Shown here one piece after another: positions 22,229 through 34,607 of a stretch of DNA of 64,000 bases; the first letter of the stretch is position 1, and each line of letters opens with the position of its first letter. The DNA lies in contig OY856413.1 of the NCBI GenBank assembly GCA_963693085.1, positions 473,063,379 to 473,127,378 on the forward strand, given 5' to 3'. A program made the position numbers and the translations under genes. Under the pieces are notes generated by a model. It saw only the letters and a program-made list of their open reading frames with translations. It made no database searches and was not told the DNA's origin. Origin of the DNA: Alisma plantago-aquatica (taxonomy: Eukaryota; Streptophyta; Magnoliopsida; Alismatales; Alismataceae).

Positions 22229-23299
22229 CAATGAATATAAATTCCTTTGACCCATCATTAATCATCACATTCTTCCCTAGGCTCTGACCCTGAGGTTAGC
22301 CGTCATTACTTTTCCTTCTTTACTGGATGCAATTGTTCCTTTTATTAAGTTTATTAAAACATTATCATTCCTTACAATAAACTTTTATAATTATCTTGAT
22401 GTCTCTCACTAGACCACAATTGTTCTCATGGCTCATAAGGCCCATAAAGCATCTTGTCACCTCTCACTAGACAACATATAACCATATGGCTTACAAGGCC
22501 ATAAAACATCTTGTCACCTCTTTCTAGGCAACATCTAACCACATGGCTCACAAGGCCATTACTCATCTTGAGTATTCAATCATGTTTATTACTCTTATCA
22601 TTTATCATTAAATGATTATCAATACAAGGTATAAGTTCATTTCTCATCATTATCATGGTATGCTTACATCATACTCATTAGTTTGGCTTAACCCCATTCT
22701 CAAGGCATATTAGCCTATACTTATCCAAGGTATATCAAACTTATTACATTTCATTGTAATAATTTACATAACACACTTCATATGTTTCTTGCCCAAGTAT
22801 ATTGAATTTGAGATGCATCAAGGTATATCAACCCTGGAATGCTAAAAGTGATATCTGTCATATCTTGATGTATCACTTTCCTCATCACTTCCATTTACTT
22901 GAGTTATTAGCTTATATTGTATTGAGGTATTTCCCATCTTAATACTTCCATCCACTAACCTATCACTTTTACCATGAAGTGCATAGGTCACACATAAGAA
23001 TGGTCCAACTATCTTCAATGTTATGGACTCATTTCAGGTTACTGCATTTCTTACTTAAAGTTTCCCATAATCAATCATTTGGGATATTTCACCTTTATAA
23101 GGAATTACTCACTATTTTAACATTAGGGCTCTATCATACTATTACCTAGTACTTAGGGTTTTGGTTTATCATCATATTGCCCAAGAATTAGGGCTTCATG
23201 TATTATAACTCAAAATTAGAGTTTCGCATACCTTCACCCTTCTTAGGGCCTCTCATCAAAACATAGTATTAGAGCATCATGCAGTGTTAATTCTTGGTC

Positions 23300-23535
23300 A
23301 GGGTTTCTCATGGAATCACCCTCAACTAGGGTTTCTCATGGAATCAACCTCAACTAGTGTTTCTCATGGAATCACCCTCAACTAGGGTTTCTCATGGAAT
23401 CACCCTCAACTAGGGTTTCTCATGGAATCATCCTCAACTAGGGTTTCTCATGGAATCACCCTCAACTAGGGTTTCTCATGGAATCACCCTCAACTAGGGT
23501 TTCTCATGGAATCACCCTCAACTAGGGTATCATAT
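23300..23535. repeat. 28-bp tandem repeat carrying telobox-like TAGGGTTT
   Basis: About eight copies of TCTCATGGAATCACCCTCAACTAGGGTT-like units occur at an exact 28-bp spacing (e.g. 23304 and 23332). More TAGGGTTT motifs follow singly to about 24660. TAGGGTTT is the complement of the plant telobox AAACCCTA. Confidence 0.9.
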
Positions 23536-24267
23536 ATCATTACATGACATCACCCTATATTTGATTCTCACATCACATCATCACATCAATGTTCCAAATA
23601 CATCATTCTAACTTAGGGTTTCTCATGGCATTACCCTTGAATAGGATTTCACATGGAATCATCCTTAATTAGGTTTTCCACTGTAGTTACCCACAATTTG
23701 GGTTTACTATTCATCTCCATTAGGATTCCATTCAATTGTCCATAATTAGATATTCACTATTCATCCAAATTAGGGTTCAGGGTTTTGTATCTCATTACCC
23801 TAAATTAGAGTTATACATATCATTACCCTAGATTAGGGTTACATCCTCACCCTGGATTAGGGTTTCATTTAGAATTGCCCTTAATTAGGGTTAGAGTTCA
23901 ATAACCCTGTCAATTAGGGTTTATATTCATGATTAGGGTTTCATGATCTCTTTACTAAGGATCATACCCTTAATCACCACATGAATTATATTCATGTATG
24001 AATTCCATTTTTTCATCCTCTCAACTTGATTAGGTCATATCAACCCTTCAATCAAGTACATACAACTATGATTGACATAGTGTACCAAATTATTGTTCTT
24101 ACAGTGATTAGGGTTTACCCCTTTAATAGTACTAATCATTTAGGTACTTATGGGTCTTTAACCTTTGTACCATGTTTGATTACCATCACAATCAATCATT
24201 GGATCATTGGAACAATCATTACCTCCCATTACCAAGTGATTGAATCACCAACAACCTTCAATCGGTT

Positions 24268-24860
24268 TTGAGGTTTCATCACCAAACGGTTTTGAAACCG
24301 TTTGCCCTCAAACGGTTTTGAAACCGTTTGACCCCAAATGGTTTCAAGACCATTTAGGCTCAAACCAGCCTCAAAACCGCTTGGGCCATTTAGGGCATTC
24401 ACCAATCCAATCAAAAGTAATTGCATCACTGAATTAACTATTGGTTATACAATTGAAGGATTCATCAATTAACACCATTAGATCTTTATTCAATTATCAA
24501 GGATCAACCACTAACCCTCCAAACGGTTTTGAAACCGTTTGGTCCCAAATAGTTTCAAGACCGTTTGGGCTCAAACGGTCTCAAGACCGTTTGACCCAAT
24601 TTGTCTTGAAATAGTTAAGACCAATCAAGGATTCTTCAATCAACTTGATTAGGGTTTCCAATTGAAGGATTGTACACACATTGAATCAATCAATTGGATC
24701 CATTGGATCATCATCCAACACAAACTTAGGTTCAGACCTCAAACGGTCAACTAAACCAAACGGTCAACTCTCTCATGCGGTTTGGAGTCCAAGTCACCAA
24801 ACGGTTTGTAAACCGTTTGGTGTCCAAACGGTTTGGTGAAACCGTTTGGACCAACAAGTT
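24268..24860. repeat. Cluster of AAACGGTTT/AAACCGTTT palindromes
   Basis: About ten copies of AAACGGTTTTGAAACCGTTT or half-sites occur at 24280-24345, 24518-24595 and 24740-24870. Each is a near-perfect inverted repeat centred on TTGAA or TTCAAG. It is non-coding, inside the solo LTR and downstream of its putative TATA box on the minus strand. Confidence 0.88.
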
Positions 24861-25428
24861 GAAACCGTTTGCATTTGATATTTAGGGAGATGTGTGCTTA
24901 TGATGATGTCATCATCATCAAGCTCTAAACTCATGAAACCTTCTGTGATTTTCATGGTGATTGCATCAATCAACCAAATCAATTATCGTGAATGAAGAAA
25001 GGATCATTATTTGATAAGGAATCGAATGCAATAACAAAATTAAGGGTTCAAGTTATAAAACCCGCCTCCAATTGAGCTCCAAAGCTCCAAGATCACGTCA
25101 AAAATGGTGGATGCAACGCATTTCACCATTCCAAGGCTCATCCTCAAGCTTTGAGTGAAAAGGAATGGTTAGAATTGAAGAGGGGATCAAAATAGGAAGA
25201 ATTCATGCATTGATATTGTTATTTCCACCATGGATTCAAGGTGAAAAGGGATCAAGGAGCTTACCAACAGGTTGGGGCTCGTTCTCCTATTTCTCCCAAG
25301 CTCCCAAGGTCGTTTTGCAAGCAAAGGGTGAAAGTGAATTAGAAATTCCCCTTTTACTCTATGGATATATGAGCTTATATGCAATTTTTATTAAAAATTC
25401 AATTAGGAGAGAGAAAGTAGGAATTATC

Positions 25429-27673
25429 TGTTGGGTTTTAGGGGAATCAGAGAAGGCAGCGGAAACAAAAAAAAATTCTCCCCCAACCCATACCGAGGAA
25501 ACGCGTCAACGTCTATATAATAGGAAAGGATGGTTTGCGGAATCATACCTTGTCCCGAGGCTTGCTCGGCGACAATACCTCGCACAATGCGCGGTCTTCA
25601 ACTCCACACTTCGACGGCGTATGTGCAGCTCCTGGTCGCACCGGGACTAACAACTCCTACTCGAACCGGACTGTCGGATGACAGTTGTCCTCCTAAGCGG
25701 CAGTGTCCTCCCGCCTCTGTAGTAGTCCACACGGACCACCTGGAACTCCACACTCCTTGTCCCACAAGGAAGTGGAAGGAGTCGCACCCTCCTGTTGACG
25801 TACTAGTCGCCAACACGCTCTCCTGCCTCCTGTTGCAACTGCAGTTGTCCTTCTCTTGCTGCACCTCCCTTTTGCGAGAAGCACTTGCTCGGGCTCTCTC
25901 ACGGTTACCAAAACCAGATAGAACGACAACTTGCAGAGCAACTGGTTGCACTGAGCTATACTTTGAGAAGCCCCCAATACCCCTATATATATAGGAGAGT
26001 CATGAGACAGGGTTCTCCATCCCGGGCAATGCGGGACTAATGCAGGAGTAGAAGGGTTCGAGAATTTTCCACAAAAAGCAACCGGTTCGCAACTTGAAAT
26101 GATCGGTTCACAACTGAACCGATCGGTTCGGCCATTGAGCCGATCGGTTGGACCTGAGCCGATCGTTTGGGGCACTCCAACCGATCGGTTGGTGCCCTGA
26201 ACCGATCGGTTCATGGTCCTAATCCGGCTCAAAAAGACTTTCCTTGTTTCTTTCCTAATTGGTATCGAATACCAATATTATTCCCAATCGAATTGGGCAA
26301 TTTGAAACCAAAGGAAAATTCTTGCCGACATGACTTTTCAACTGGTCGGTTGCACCAGTTGAGCCGATCGGTTCAACCCTTGAACCGGTCATTTCAACTT
26401 GGGCATGAGCCGATCGGCCTGGACACTCCAGCCGACCGGTTCAGCAACCTCAGCCGACCGGTTCATCACATGAACCGATCGGTTGGGAGCACAGGTTGGG
26501 CAAAATCAGTCAATTGCGATTTCAATCAATCCGATACTCCAATCAATGCGTCCAACACCTTGAACCATAAGATATTGAGCTATCGACTGATTGAGTGTTT
26601 AATTGAACTACTAAACTCCTTTAGTAATCAATCTAAACATTGCTTTGTGGACAAAACTCCTCTTCCAGGTTAAATCCTATGTGTGTGACCCTACAGGTCC
26701 ATTTCACGTTGGCAGTGAAAGTCCATAACACTTATGACTTCACAAGCAAAGAGCGGTGCCTAGTCACACATCAGTGCTACCCAAGTGAAAGTAGAAAGTT
26801 GGAGAACAACTTTCATCCTACAATCCGTGAATGGTGTTACAGTGAATGTATAATTCCTTTGTCACTGATATCCCGAATGAACTCGAGGCATGGAACAGTC
26901 ATCCTGTCAACGTTCATTCACTTCCTTGATCTCAGAGTAGACTGGAAGAGATATGTATGACATCAGTATCATATACTGATTCACACATGCGTGCACGCCT
27001 TTCTCAATCCTACTCATCAAGTGGCCATGGATATCAAACTACCTCAGGAGGGACAAATCCCATATCTATCACTCACCCCTCAAAAGCCCCATGTGTCAAA
27101 GCCACCCAATCATCACCTTTATAACAACCCATGTTTCAGGACTGTGTTTGATGATGTCAAAGTGTGCCCAACGACATGTGTTGAGTGCAGTGATTTCAGG
27201 TCTAAGAATCACACTCGCCACCATCACTGTGAGTACTGACTGTGACTACCATCTCATGGTTCCATGTGTCAAATTCACGGTGGGTCTGTCCGGTACCTTG
27301 TTCTCTAACAAGTACCTATGTGTTTGGTTTGATATCTCTATATCATGACTAATGAGATTCTGTCATCAACCAACACCACAATCTAGTCTTGTGTGTCATT
27401 GCTGTCTATCTACCTTCCACAATGACATCTGACTAGGGACATAACAAGAATGTACAAACTCTTAGCATCCGTATGATCTCATCGTTCAGGTCATGAACCT
27501 GAAGGCATACGTCATTGAGTACTGTCATTCTCTAGACATTCAATCTATTCTATCACTATCTCATATGACTGAACCAGAAAGAATTGGAAGCTCACCTTTG
27601 ATGTTTATCAAATCAATCTCAATGTATCCCACCAATCATCACATGATTGTCTCTCAGGGCATACATACCAACA
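25429..27673 (-). repeat. 3' LTR of the minus-strand copia element
   Basis: 2245 bp, paired with 32363-34607. A TATA-like stretch lies on the minus strand near 25984-25993. A cluster of CCGATCGG palindromes lies at 26080-26490. Open frames here (e.g. 25530-25994) recur in the other LTR and are not genes. Confidence 0.92.
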
Positions 27674-27686
27674 GACTCCCACTTGC
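27674..27686 (-). other. Polypurine tract of the minus-strand copia element
   Basis: On the minus strand, GCAAGTGGGAGTC ends immediately before the LTR start TGTTGGTATG. This is the usual form for copia elements (AAGTGGGAG). Confidence 0.8.
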
Positions 27687-30060
27687 ACTGCGAGCCAATC
27701 ACCCTTGAATCATATTCATAGTGATCTTCAAACATGTCCCACATGTTATTGTGCTCTAGTGCCAACATAGTGAGTAATGACAACACCTTGCCAAAGTCTG
27801 TACAAATTGCATGTCTCGAATCTCTTCACTGTACGTCATACGTATGAGATGGAGTTGCCGTAATATGCGATCTAGTATTCCATTTCTAACCTTTAGCCAC
27901 ATTGCATGATCAAGGATTCCATACTTATCATCAATGAGTGGAATATAAGTTCATCTCATGAACTTTCAGATCCATATAGTATCCACTGTTGTTCACTAAC
28001 ACCTAGATACTCGGCATTTCCCTTTTAAATGGCTTTATTGGAACACTTCCAATTATCAACAAACTTTCACTTTTATACATATCATGTATATATTGCGATT
28101 AATTTTCTGTCCTTTCGGAAGTTCGCATCAATGTAACTCTTTACATCGAACTCTTCCTTATCTCCATAGAACTAGTACTTCACAAGCACTTATCAAGTTC
28201 TCATGGTATTCCAGTAACCCTTACTGGAAATAGACAGACATCCACTCGTCATGTCACACATATGAGTTATCAGGATGAGCACATCATATTGCCATGTCCT
28301 ACATACAAGATGATGAATGCATTTTATTCTTGCCATGTCATACATGCAAGATAATGGGATGATTACATACATGATAGATCCATATCTATTCTTAGTGTTC
28401 CCATTCTTCATAAGAATTGGACACTTGGCCTTGGGATACTAACTCCATGTAACATGGACAAGTTTTCTCCCACTGAATCTGTGCATACTGAACACTTCAG
28501 TACAGATTGCCACTGTATGCTCTCTCTTTCAGTTCAAGAGATTTTCGAGAACTATCTCTATAGATCTCTATTCCTATCACATAGGAAACGTCTCTATCTT
28601 CCTTAAAGATAATTTCCACATTCGGATTTCCAATCTAGAACATTTCCATTTCACATCAATATGTGAAATGTGAACACGCTCCCACTAAATCACAGATCCC
28701 TTCTTTATCTTTGACATATCAGTCAAACCCTTTGACTATATCATCAAAGTAAAGATCCAATTTTGAGTTGCTTGTACTCAATCAATCACATTGATTAGTT
28801 CATTGTAACTTATAGACTTCATTTGCATTAGTGGATTCATCAACCTTATAGGTTGTGTCACGTACACATCCTGGTTTTATTCCTCATAGGAATGCGGTTT
28901 TAGTATCCATATGCCAAATGTCTTAGTCATTAAGTTGCAATCAACAAGCATCATCCTTCTCAAAATGTTATCCATGTGTCTTAACACTTAAGACTCATTT
29001 GCACTTATGGATATAATCCAATGAGTGCTACCATCAAGGTCATACCTTATGGTTCACATGGATGTCATTTAGGATGTAAAGGTCATAAACCATAACTCAA
29101 GATTCGGTTCCTCATATTCATCTTGATAGTTGAATCATCACATGAACAACTCATCACATAGATAATTGAGGTGTATCTGTTAAAGATATAAGAACTCACA
29201 ACCCTTGTGATTCTTAATTTCTTTTATTAGTGTGGGGTATTCTTTAATTAAGAAGAATTCAGTTATTTGATAATCATTCTCTAACTCCTTTAGAGTATGA
29301 TTCCTTCTTGATTCAGACATCACCATGCCTTAATCATGAGTTCACTATGATACACTATCATAATCACTCATAAGGATCTCAAACATTTGGTCCAAGTATT
29401 TCATTCATTGATCTCATCAAGAATTAATACTTTACCAAATTTGTACTTCATTTATGATAATATTGAACACTTCAAGATATTCATATTGGTATTTCTCTAA
29501 ACACCATTTGAAGTATTAGCATTTATTCCAATAGGTATGTAAATACATCACATGTATTATACCTAATAGGATAATCACTCTCCCACTACATTAGTGAAGA
29601 TTAATCAATCATGTCCAAGATATTCATGTCCCTTACTGGTTCTCTAACCAAAAGAGTCTAGTTTTATCCATCACATGGAAACTAGAAATGAATTTCTCAT
29701 GATTAATGCTAATTAAATTGTTTGAGTTATCTATAACTTTTAGGTATCGTCTTATCTTATGCATATCAAATATCACAAGATAAATAAGGCATTGCCACAA
29801 AGATCACATCTTTATAAATTGAAACATCTCTTTATTAATTGCCATCATTGTCATACAATATGCAAAAATAAAGTGTTTCTATCTATTGGCAAGTATGAAA
29901 TAGCAGTTCATAACTGTATTACATGCCTTATTGGCTGAAAATAAACTAAAGTATTCCTATCTATAAAGGCAACACTTGCCCCAAGTAAGAATGCTTTACA
30001 CTTTACATCTTGATATCATATATCTCAAAAAAGTGTTACAAGTTTATTTACATGACACCT
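27687..30060 (-). pseudogene. Degenerate copia pol remnant
   Basis: No open frame of useful length survives. Around 28840-28915 the minus strand reads as the conserved RT segment MDTKTAFL followed by stop and shift. A stretch near 28730-28840 resembles the next part of copia RT in scrambled form. About 2.3 kb is too short for a full copia pol, so large deletions have occurred. Integrase and protease motifs were not found. Confidence 0.55.
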
Positions 30061-30957
30061 TCAAGTAGAGGCTTCAGTCGCCTCCTTCTTTTGTTCTTCC
30101 AGGTAGAGAGGACAATTCCTTTTCCAATGTCCTGGATTTTGACAATGGTGGCAATTTCCTTTCTTTGTCACGCCTCCCTTGGCCTTGAGAGCTGAAGATG
30201 GCTTGGACTCCTGGCTAGCTTCAGAACCTTTCTTAGCTTTGCCCTTGTCCTTGCGCTTGGACTTGCCTTTCTTGCTCGTGATCACCATCACGGACTTAGG
30301 CTTGTCCTTCTTCATCTGTAACTCGACTGTCCTCAACATGCCCAACAACTCTGACAGTGGCCTATCAAAGTTGTTCATGTTGTAGTTCATCACAAACTGA
30401 CTGTAAGATTCTGGCAACGATTGCAGTATCACGTCAGTAGCCAACTCTTGGCTCAGTGGAAATCCCAGTCTCTGCAGGTTCTCCACATACCCAATCATCT
30501 TGAGTGTGTGAGGACCAACTGGATCTCCTTCTGTCATGATGCATTTGAACAGCGCCCTAGAAACATTGTACCTCTCTTGCCGTGCCTGATCTTCATACAT
30601 GTTCCTGAGATGCAGAATCATCTCTATGACACCCATGTTCTCGTGTTGCCTCTGCAACTCATGGTTCATTGAACATAGCATCAAGCACTTTGCATCAATG
30701 GCATCATCAGAATGCTTCTTGTAAGCATCCCTTTCTGCCTTTGGTGCATTAGGAGCGGGTTCCTCTGGAATTGGAGTATCCAGGACATAGAGCTTGCGCT
30801 CTTGAGTGAGAACAATTCTCAATGTCTGATACCAGTCGTGGAAGTTTGTCCCATTTATCTTGTCCTTGTCAAGGACCGATCGCAAAGAAAAGTTGTTGTT
30901 GTTTGTTGCCATTTGAACTACAAAAAGAAAAAAATGCAATTTTAGTCCAAAACTCAT
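30061..30957 (-). CDS. gag: Copia Gag (UBN2-type) with CCHC zinc knuckle, intact
   Basis: 298 aa, one of the very few intact retroelement frames here. It starts at ATG 30957 (MATNNNNFSLRSVLDKDKI). The family pattern is clear: GTNFHDWYQTLRIVLTQERK, then the UBN2 core (LRNMYEDQARQERYNVSRAL, LGFPLSQELATDVILQSLP, MNNFDRPLSELLGML), a Lys-rich basic linker and a CCHC knuckle (CHHCQNPGHWKRNC) near the C-terminus. It ends shortly after the knuckle, with no protease following in frame. Gag would form the virus-like particle and bind the RNA. Intactness together with young LTRs suggests recent use. Confidence 0.93.
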   Translation of the reverse strand: MSFGLKLHFFLFVVQMATNNNNFSLRSVLDKDKINGTNFHDWYQTLRIVLTQERKLYVLDTPIPEEPAPNAPKAERDAYKKHSDDAIDAKCLMLCSMNHELQRQHENMGVIEMILHLRNMYEDQARQERYNVSRALFKCIMTEGDPVGPHTLKMIGYVENLQRLGFPLSQELATDVILQSLPESYSQFVMNYNMNNFDRPLSELLGMLRTVELQMKKDKPKSVMVITSKKGKSKRKDKGKAKKGSEASQESKPSSALKAKGGVTKKGNCHHCQNPGHWKRNCPLYLEEQKKEATEAST

Positions 30958-32349
30958 TTTTGACTTATTTGATTGATTTGAAAGTTTGACGATATAATTA
31001 GGCCTTTAATTAATTATCGCTCCCACTATTTTACTTCAAATTGATAGCCCTCACCATCAATTCGGAAGATTGCAGCGTACAACCTTCAAGTGGGCAAGAT
31101 CCTGAAATCCTCTAAGTCATGGACCAGCTTGGGCTGTCACCCACAACATAGATCTCTCAGGTAGGCAACTTTTGCCAATTGCATCATATGCAACTCTTGA
31201 TAAGATGTCATATACAACTCCTTGCAATGATCATCTCCATGCCTCAAGGTGCTAGATCCTATCTAGGTCACCTTGTTAAGTCCGACCCAAAGCAAACACG
31301 ATGAATATGCACCCTGCTTGGGCAGACCCACATATTCATCCTTCACGCTTCCACGAGATAGACGGTGCACCACGCTTGGGCGTGCCCACACTTGGTCAAT
31401 CAAGTTTTTCACGTGTGTCGCATTTGGAAGGCATCTAAAACTTTAATATTTAATGAGGGATTTGGTTTTATATACATATACATATCCAATCACCACAATA
31501 CATAGTACGTATCATATACATGCTATATCCCACAGAAAACATGCACAAACGATAAAAAGCGATGATTATGGCCATCCTAATGTGATTCCTCGAGCCAAGA
31601 GGAATCACGGTCATCTAGGTCAACATCACATGCAACCTGTACAAGATGAACATCTGTGCCTTGCCATCCGAGTTGATCAACTCATCACATGAATGATCTG
31701 TACTCTCCAGCCGGTCGTCTGGGTGCCACCAGCCGATCGGTTGGCTCCTCCAACCGATCGGTTCGCCTGGTCATCGTGCATCTCATCATGTCCACCACCC
31801 GCTCGTCTCGCTCCTCGAACCGGTCATCAACCGATCGGTTCACTCCTTGAACCGACTGTCTGAGCAGGTCAACCGATCGGTTCACTCCTTGAACCGATCG
31901 TCTGAGCAGTCGTCTTGATGTCCGCCGGTCTTTGACATAACAGGAAATAAAATCCTATTCTATTAATTACATTGCTTTAAAAAGGGGAAACCCCGAGTTA
32001 CATTCGGGGGGAGCAAAGGTAGGAAAGAATCTCGAATTATTTCGAGTTACATCAGGAATAAGAGAGGGAAGATCGGTGCGCAGACCAAGATGCAAGCAAC
32101 CACAAACAACCAATCACAGATAGGGGTTTATAGGCCATAATCACGCTACACACATCCACCACAAAACTCATTTAAGGGCGACGCGTATCGAGTGCATTAA
32201 TAATACATATCATATATGTAATTAGGGATTTGTGGATTTAGGATTGGACATGCATAAAGCCGATATTATTCGCATCGTATGCAATAAATAAAGGCGACAA
32301 ACCAAAATCGATCATATCGATATTCCTAAAATATAGAACAGCTGACGTG
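30958..32349 (-). other. 5' leader of the minus-strand copia element
   Basis: About 1.4 kb between the primer site and gag has no open frame. At 31700-31912 it holds a second cluster of CCGATCGG/ACCGATCGGTT motifs, matching those in the LTRs. Confidence 0.75.
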
Positions 32350-32361
32350 GCTCTGATACCA
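32350..32361 (-). other. Primer binding site, initiator tRNA-Met type (minus strand)
   Basis: The plus strand GCTCTGATACCA is the exact complement of TGGTATCAGAGC, one base inside the 5' LTR end at 32363. Confidence 0.92.
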
Positions 32362-32362
32362 C

Positions 32363-34607
32363 TGTTGGGTTTTAGGGGAATCAGAGAAGGCAGCGGAAAC
32401 AAAAAAAAAATTCTCCCCCAACCCATACCGAGGAAACGCGTCAACGTCTATATAATAGGAAAGGATGGTTTGCGGAATCATACCTTGTCCTGAGGCTTGC
32501 TCGGAGACAATACCTCGCGCAATGCGCGGTCTTCAACTCCGCACTTCGACGGCGTCTGTGCAGCTCCTGGTCGCACCGGGAGTGACAACTCGTACTCGAA
32601 CCGGACTGTCGGATTACAGTTGTCCTCCTAAGCGGCAGTGTCCTCCCGCCTCTGTAGTAGTCCACACGGACCACCTGGAACTCCACACTCCTTGTCCCAC
32701 AAGGAAGTGGAAGGAGTCGCACCCTCCTGTTGACGTACTAGTCGCCAACACGCTCTCCTGCCTCATGTTGCAACTGAAGTTGTCCTTCCCTTGCTGCACC
32801 TCCCTTTTGCGGGAAGCACTTGCTCGGGCTCTCTCACGGTTACCAAAACCAGAGAGAACGACAACTTGCAGAGCAACTGGTTGCACTGAGCTGTACTTTG
32901 AGAAGCCCCCAATACCCTATATATAGGAGAGTCATGAGACAGGGTTCTCCATCCCGGGCAATGCGGGACTAATGCAGGAGTAGAAGGGTTCGAGAATTTT
33001 CCACAAAAAGCAACCGGTTCGCAACTTGAAATGATCGGTTCACAACTGAACCGATCGGTTCGGCCATTGAGCCGATCGGTTGGACCTGAGCCGATCGTTT
33101 GGGGCACTCCAACCGATCAGTTGGTGCCCTGAACCGATCGGTTCATGGTCCTAATCCGGCTCAAAAAGACTTTCCTTGTTTCTTTCCTAATTGGTATCGA
33201 ATACCAATATTATTCCCAATCGAATTGGGCAATTTGAAACCAAAGGAAAATTCTTGCCGACATGACTTTTCCCAACTGGTCGGTTGCACCAGTTGAGCCG
33301 ATCGGTTCAACCCTTGAACCGGTCGTTTCAACCTGGGCATGAGCCGATCGGCCTGGACACTCCAGCCGACCGGTTCAGCAACCTCAGCCGACCGGTTCAT
33401 CACATGAACCGATCGGTTGGGAGCACAGGTTGGGCAAAATGAGTCAATTGCAATTTCAATCAATCTGATACTCCAATCAATGCGTCCAACACCTTGAACC
33501 ATACGATATTGAGCTATCGACTGACTGAGTGTTTAATTGAACTACTAAACTCCTTTAGTAATCAATCTAAACATTGCTTTGTGGACAAAACTCCTCTTCT
33601 AGGTTAAATCCTATGTGTGTGACCCTGCAGGTCCATTTCACGTTGGCAGTGAAAGTCCATAACACTTATGACTTCACAAGCAAAGAGCGGTGCCTAGTCA
33701 CACATCAGTGCTACCCAAGTGAAAGTAGAAAGTTGGAGAACAACTTTCATCCTACAATCCGTGAATGGTGTTACAGCGAATGTATAATTCCTTTGTCACT
33801 GATATCCCGAATGAACTCGAGGCATGGAACAGTCATCCTGTCAATGTTCATTCACTTCCTTGATCTCAGAGTAGACTGGAAGAGATATGTATGACATCAG
33901 TATCATATACTGATTCACACATGCGTGCACGCCTTTCTCAATCCTACTCATCAAGTGGCCATGGATATCAAACTCCCTCAGGAGGGACAAATCCCATATC
34001 TATCACTCACCCCTCAAAAGCCCCATGTGTCAAAGCCACCCAATCATCACCTTTATAACAACCCATGTTTCAGGACTGCGTTTGATGATGTCAAAGTGTG
34101 CCCAACGACATGTGTTGAGTGCAGTGATTTCAGGTCTAAGAATCACACTCACCACCATCACTGTGAGTACTGACTGTGACTACCATCTCATGGTTCCATG
34201 TGTCAAACTCACGGTGGGTCTGTCCGGTACCTTGTTCTCTAACAAGTACCTATGTGTTTGGTTTGATATCTCTATATCATGACTAATGAGATTCTGTCAT
34301 CAACCAACACCACAATCTAGTCTTGTGTGTCATTGCTGTCTATCTACCTTCCACAATGACATCCGACTAGGGACATAACAAGAATGTACAAACTCTTAGC
34401 ATCCGTATGATCTCATCATTCAGGTCATGAACCTGAAGGCATACGTCATTGAGTACTGTCATTCTCTAGACATTCAATCTGTTCTATCACTATCTCATAT
34501 GACTGAACCAGAAATAATTGAAAGCTCGCCTTTGATGTTTATCAAATCAATCTCAATGTATCCCACCAATCATCACATGATTGGCTCTCAGGGCATACAT
34601 ACCAACA
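32363..34607 (-). repeat. 5' LTR of the minus-strand copia element
   Basis: 2245 bp, same length as 25429-27673, differing by scattered substitutions and a dinucleotide-length change at the TATA-like stretch (about 32925). The CCGATCGG cluster lies at 33010-33425. Flanked on the right by TTATC. Confidence 0.92.

Larger units (their letters stand above)
25429..34607 (-). mobile_element. Ty1/copia LTR retrotransposon, minus orientation, recently inserted, pol degenerate
   Basis: Perfect 5-bp TSD TTATC (25424-25428 and 34608-34612) and two LTRs of exactly 2245 bp, TGTTGG...CCAACA. Primer site, leader, gag, degenerate pol and polypurine tract follow in correct order on the minus strand. The LTRs look about 97-98% identical by eye, so it is young compared with its host layers. 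An intact gag beside a wrecked pol suggests movement with help from another element. Confidence 0.9.

Noticed and set aside
21839..22268. Open frames on both strands with a 12-residue repeat (HWTLTNPDYTAR-like)
   Set aside because: The 36-bp tandem period is a multiple of three, so any frame free of stops in one unit stays open. Frames are open on both strands and lie inside an LTR.
21599..23535. CRISPR-like direct repeats (28 and 36 bp)
   Set aside because: Units are contiguous with no unique spacers, vary between copies, and lie in a plant LTR with no cas genes.
23300..24665. Interstitial telomere
   Set aside because: TAGGGTTT occurs within longer unrelated units, not as uninterrupted TTTAGGG repeats.
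25165..27348. Several 80-180-residue open frames
   Set aside because: Those inside the LTR recur in the paired LTR at 32465-34282 with the same boundaries, lie on both strands and show no domain.
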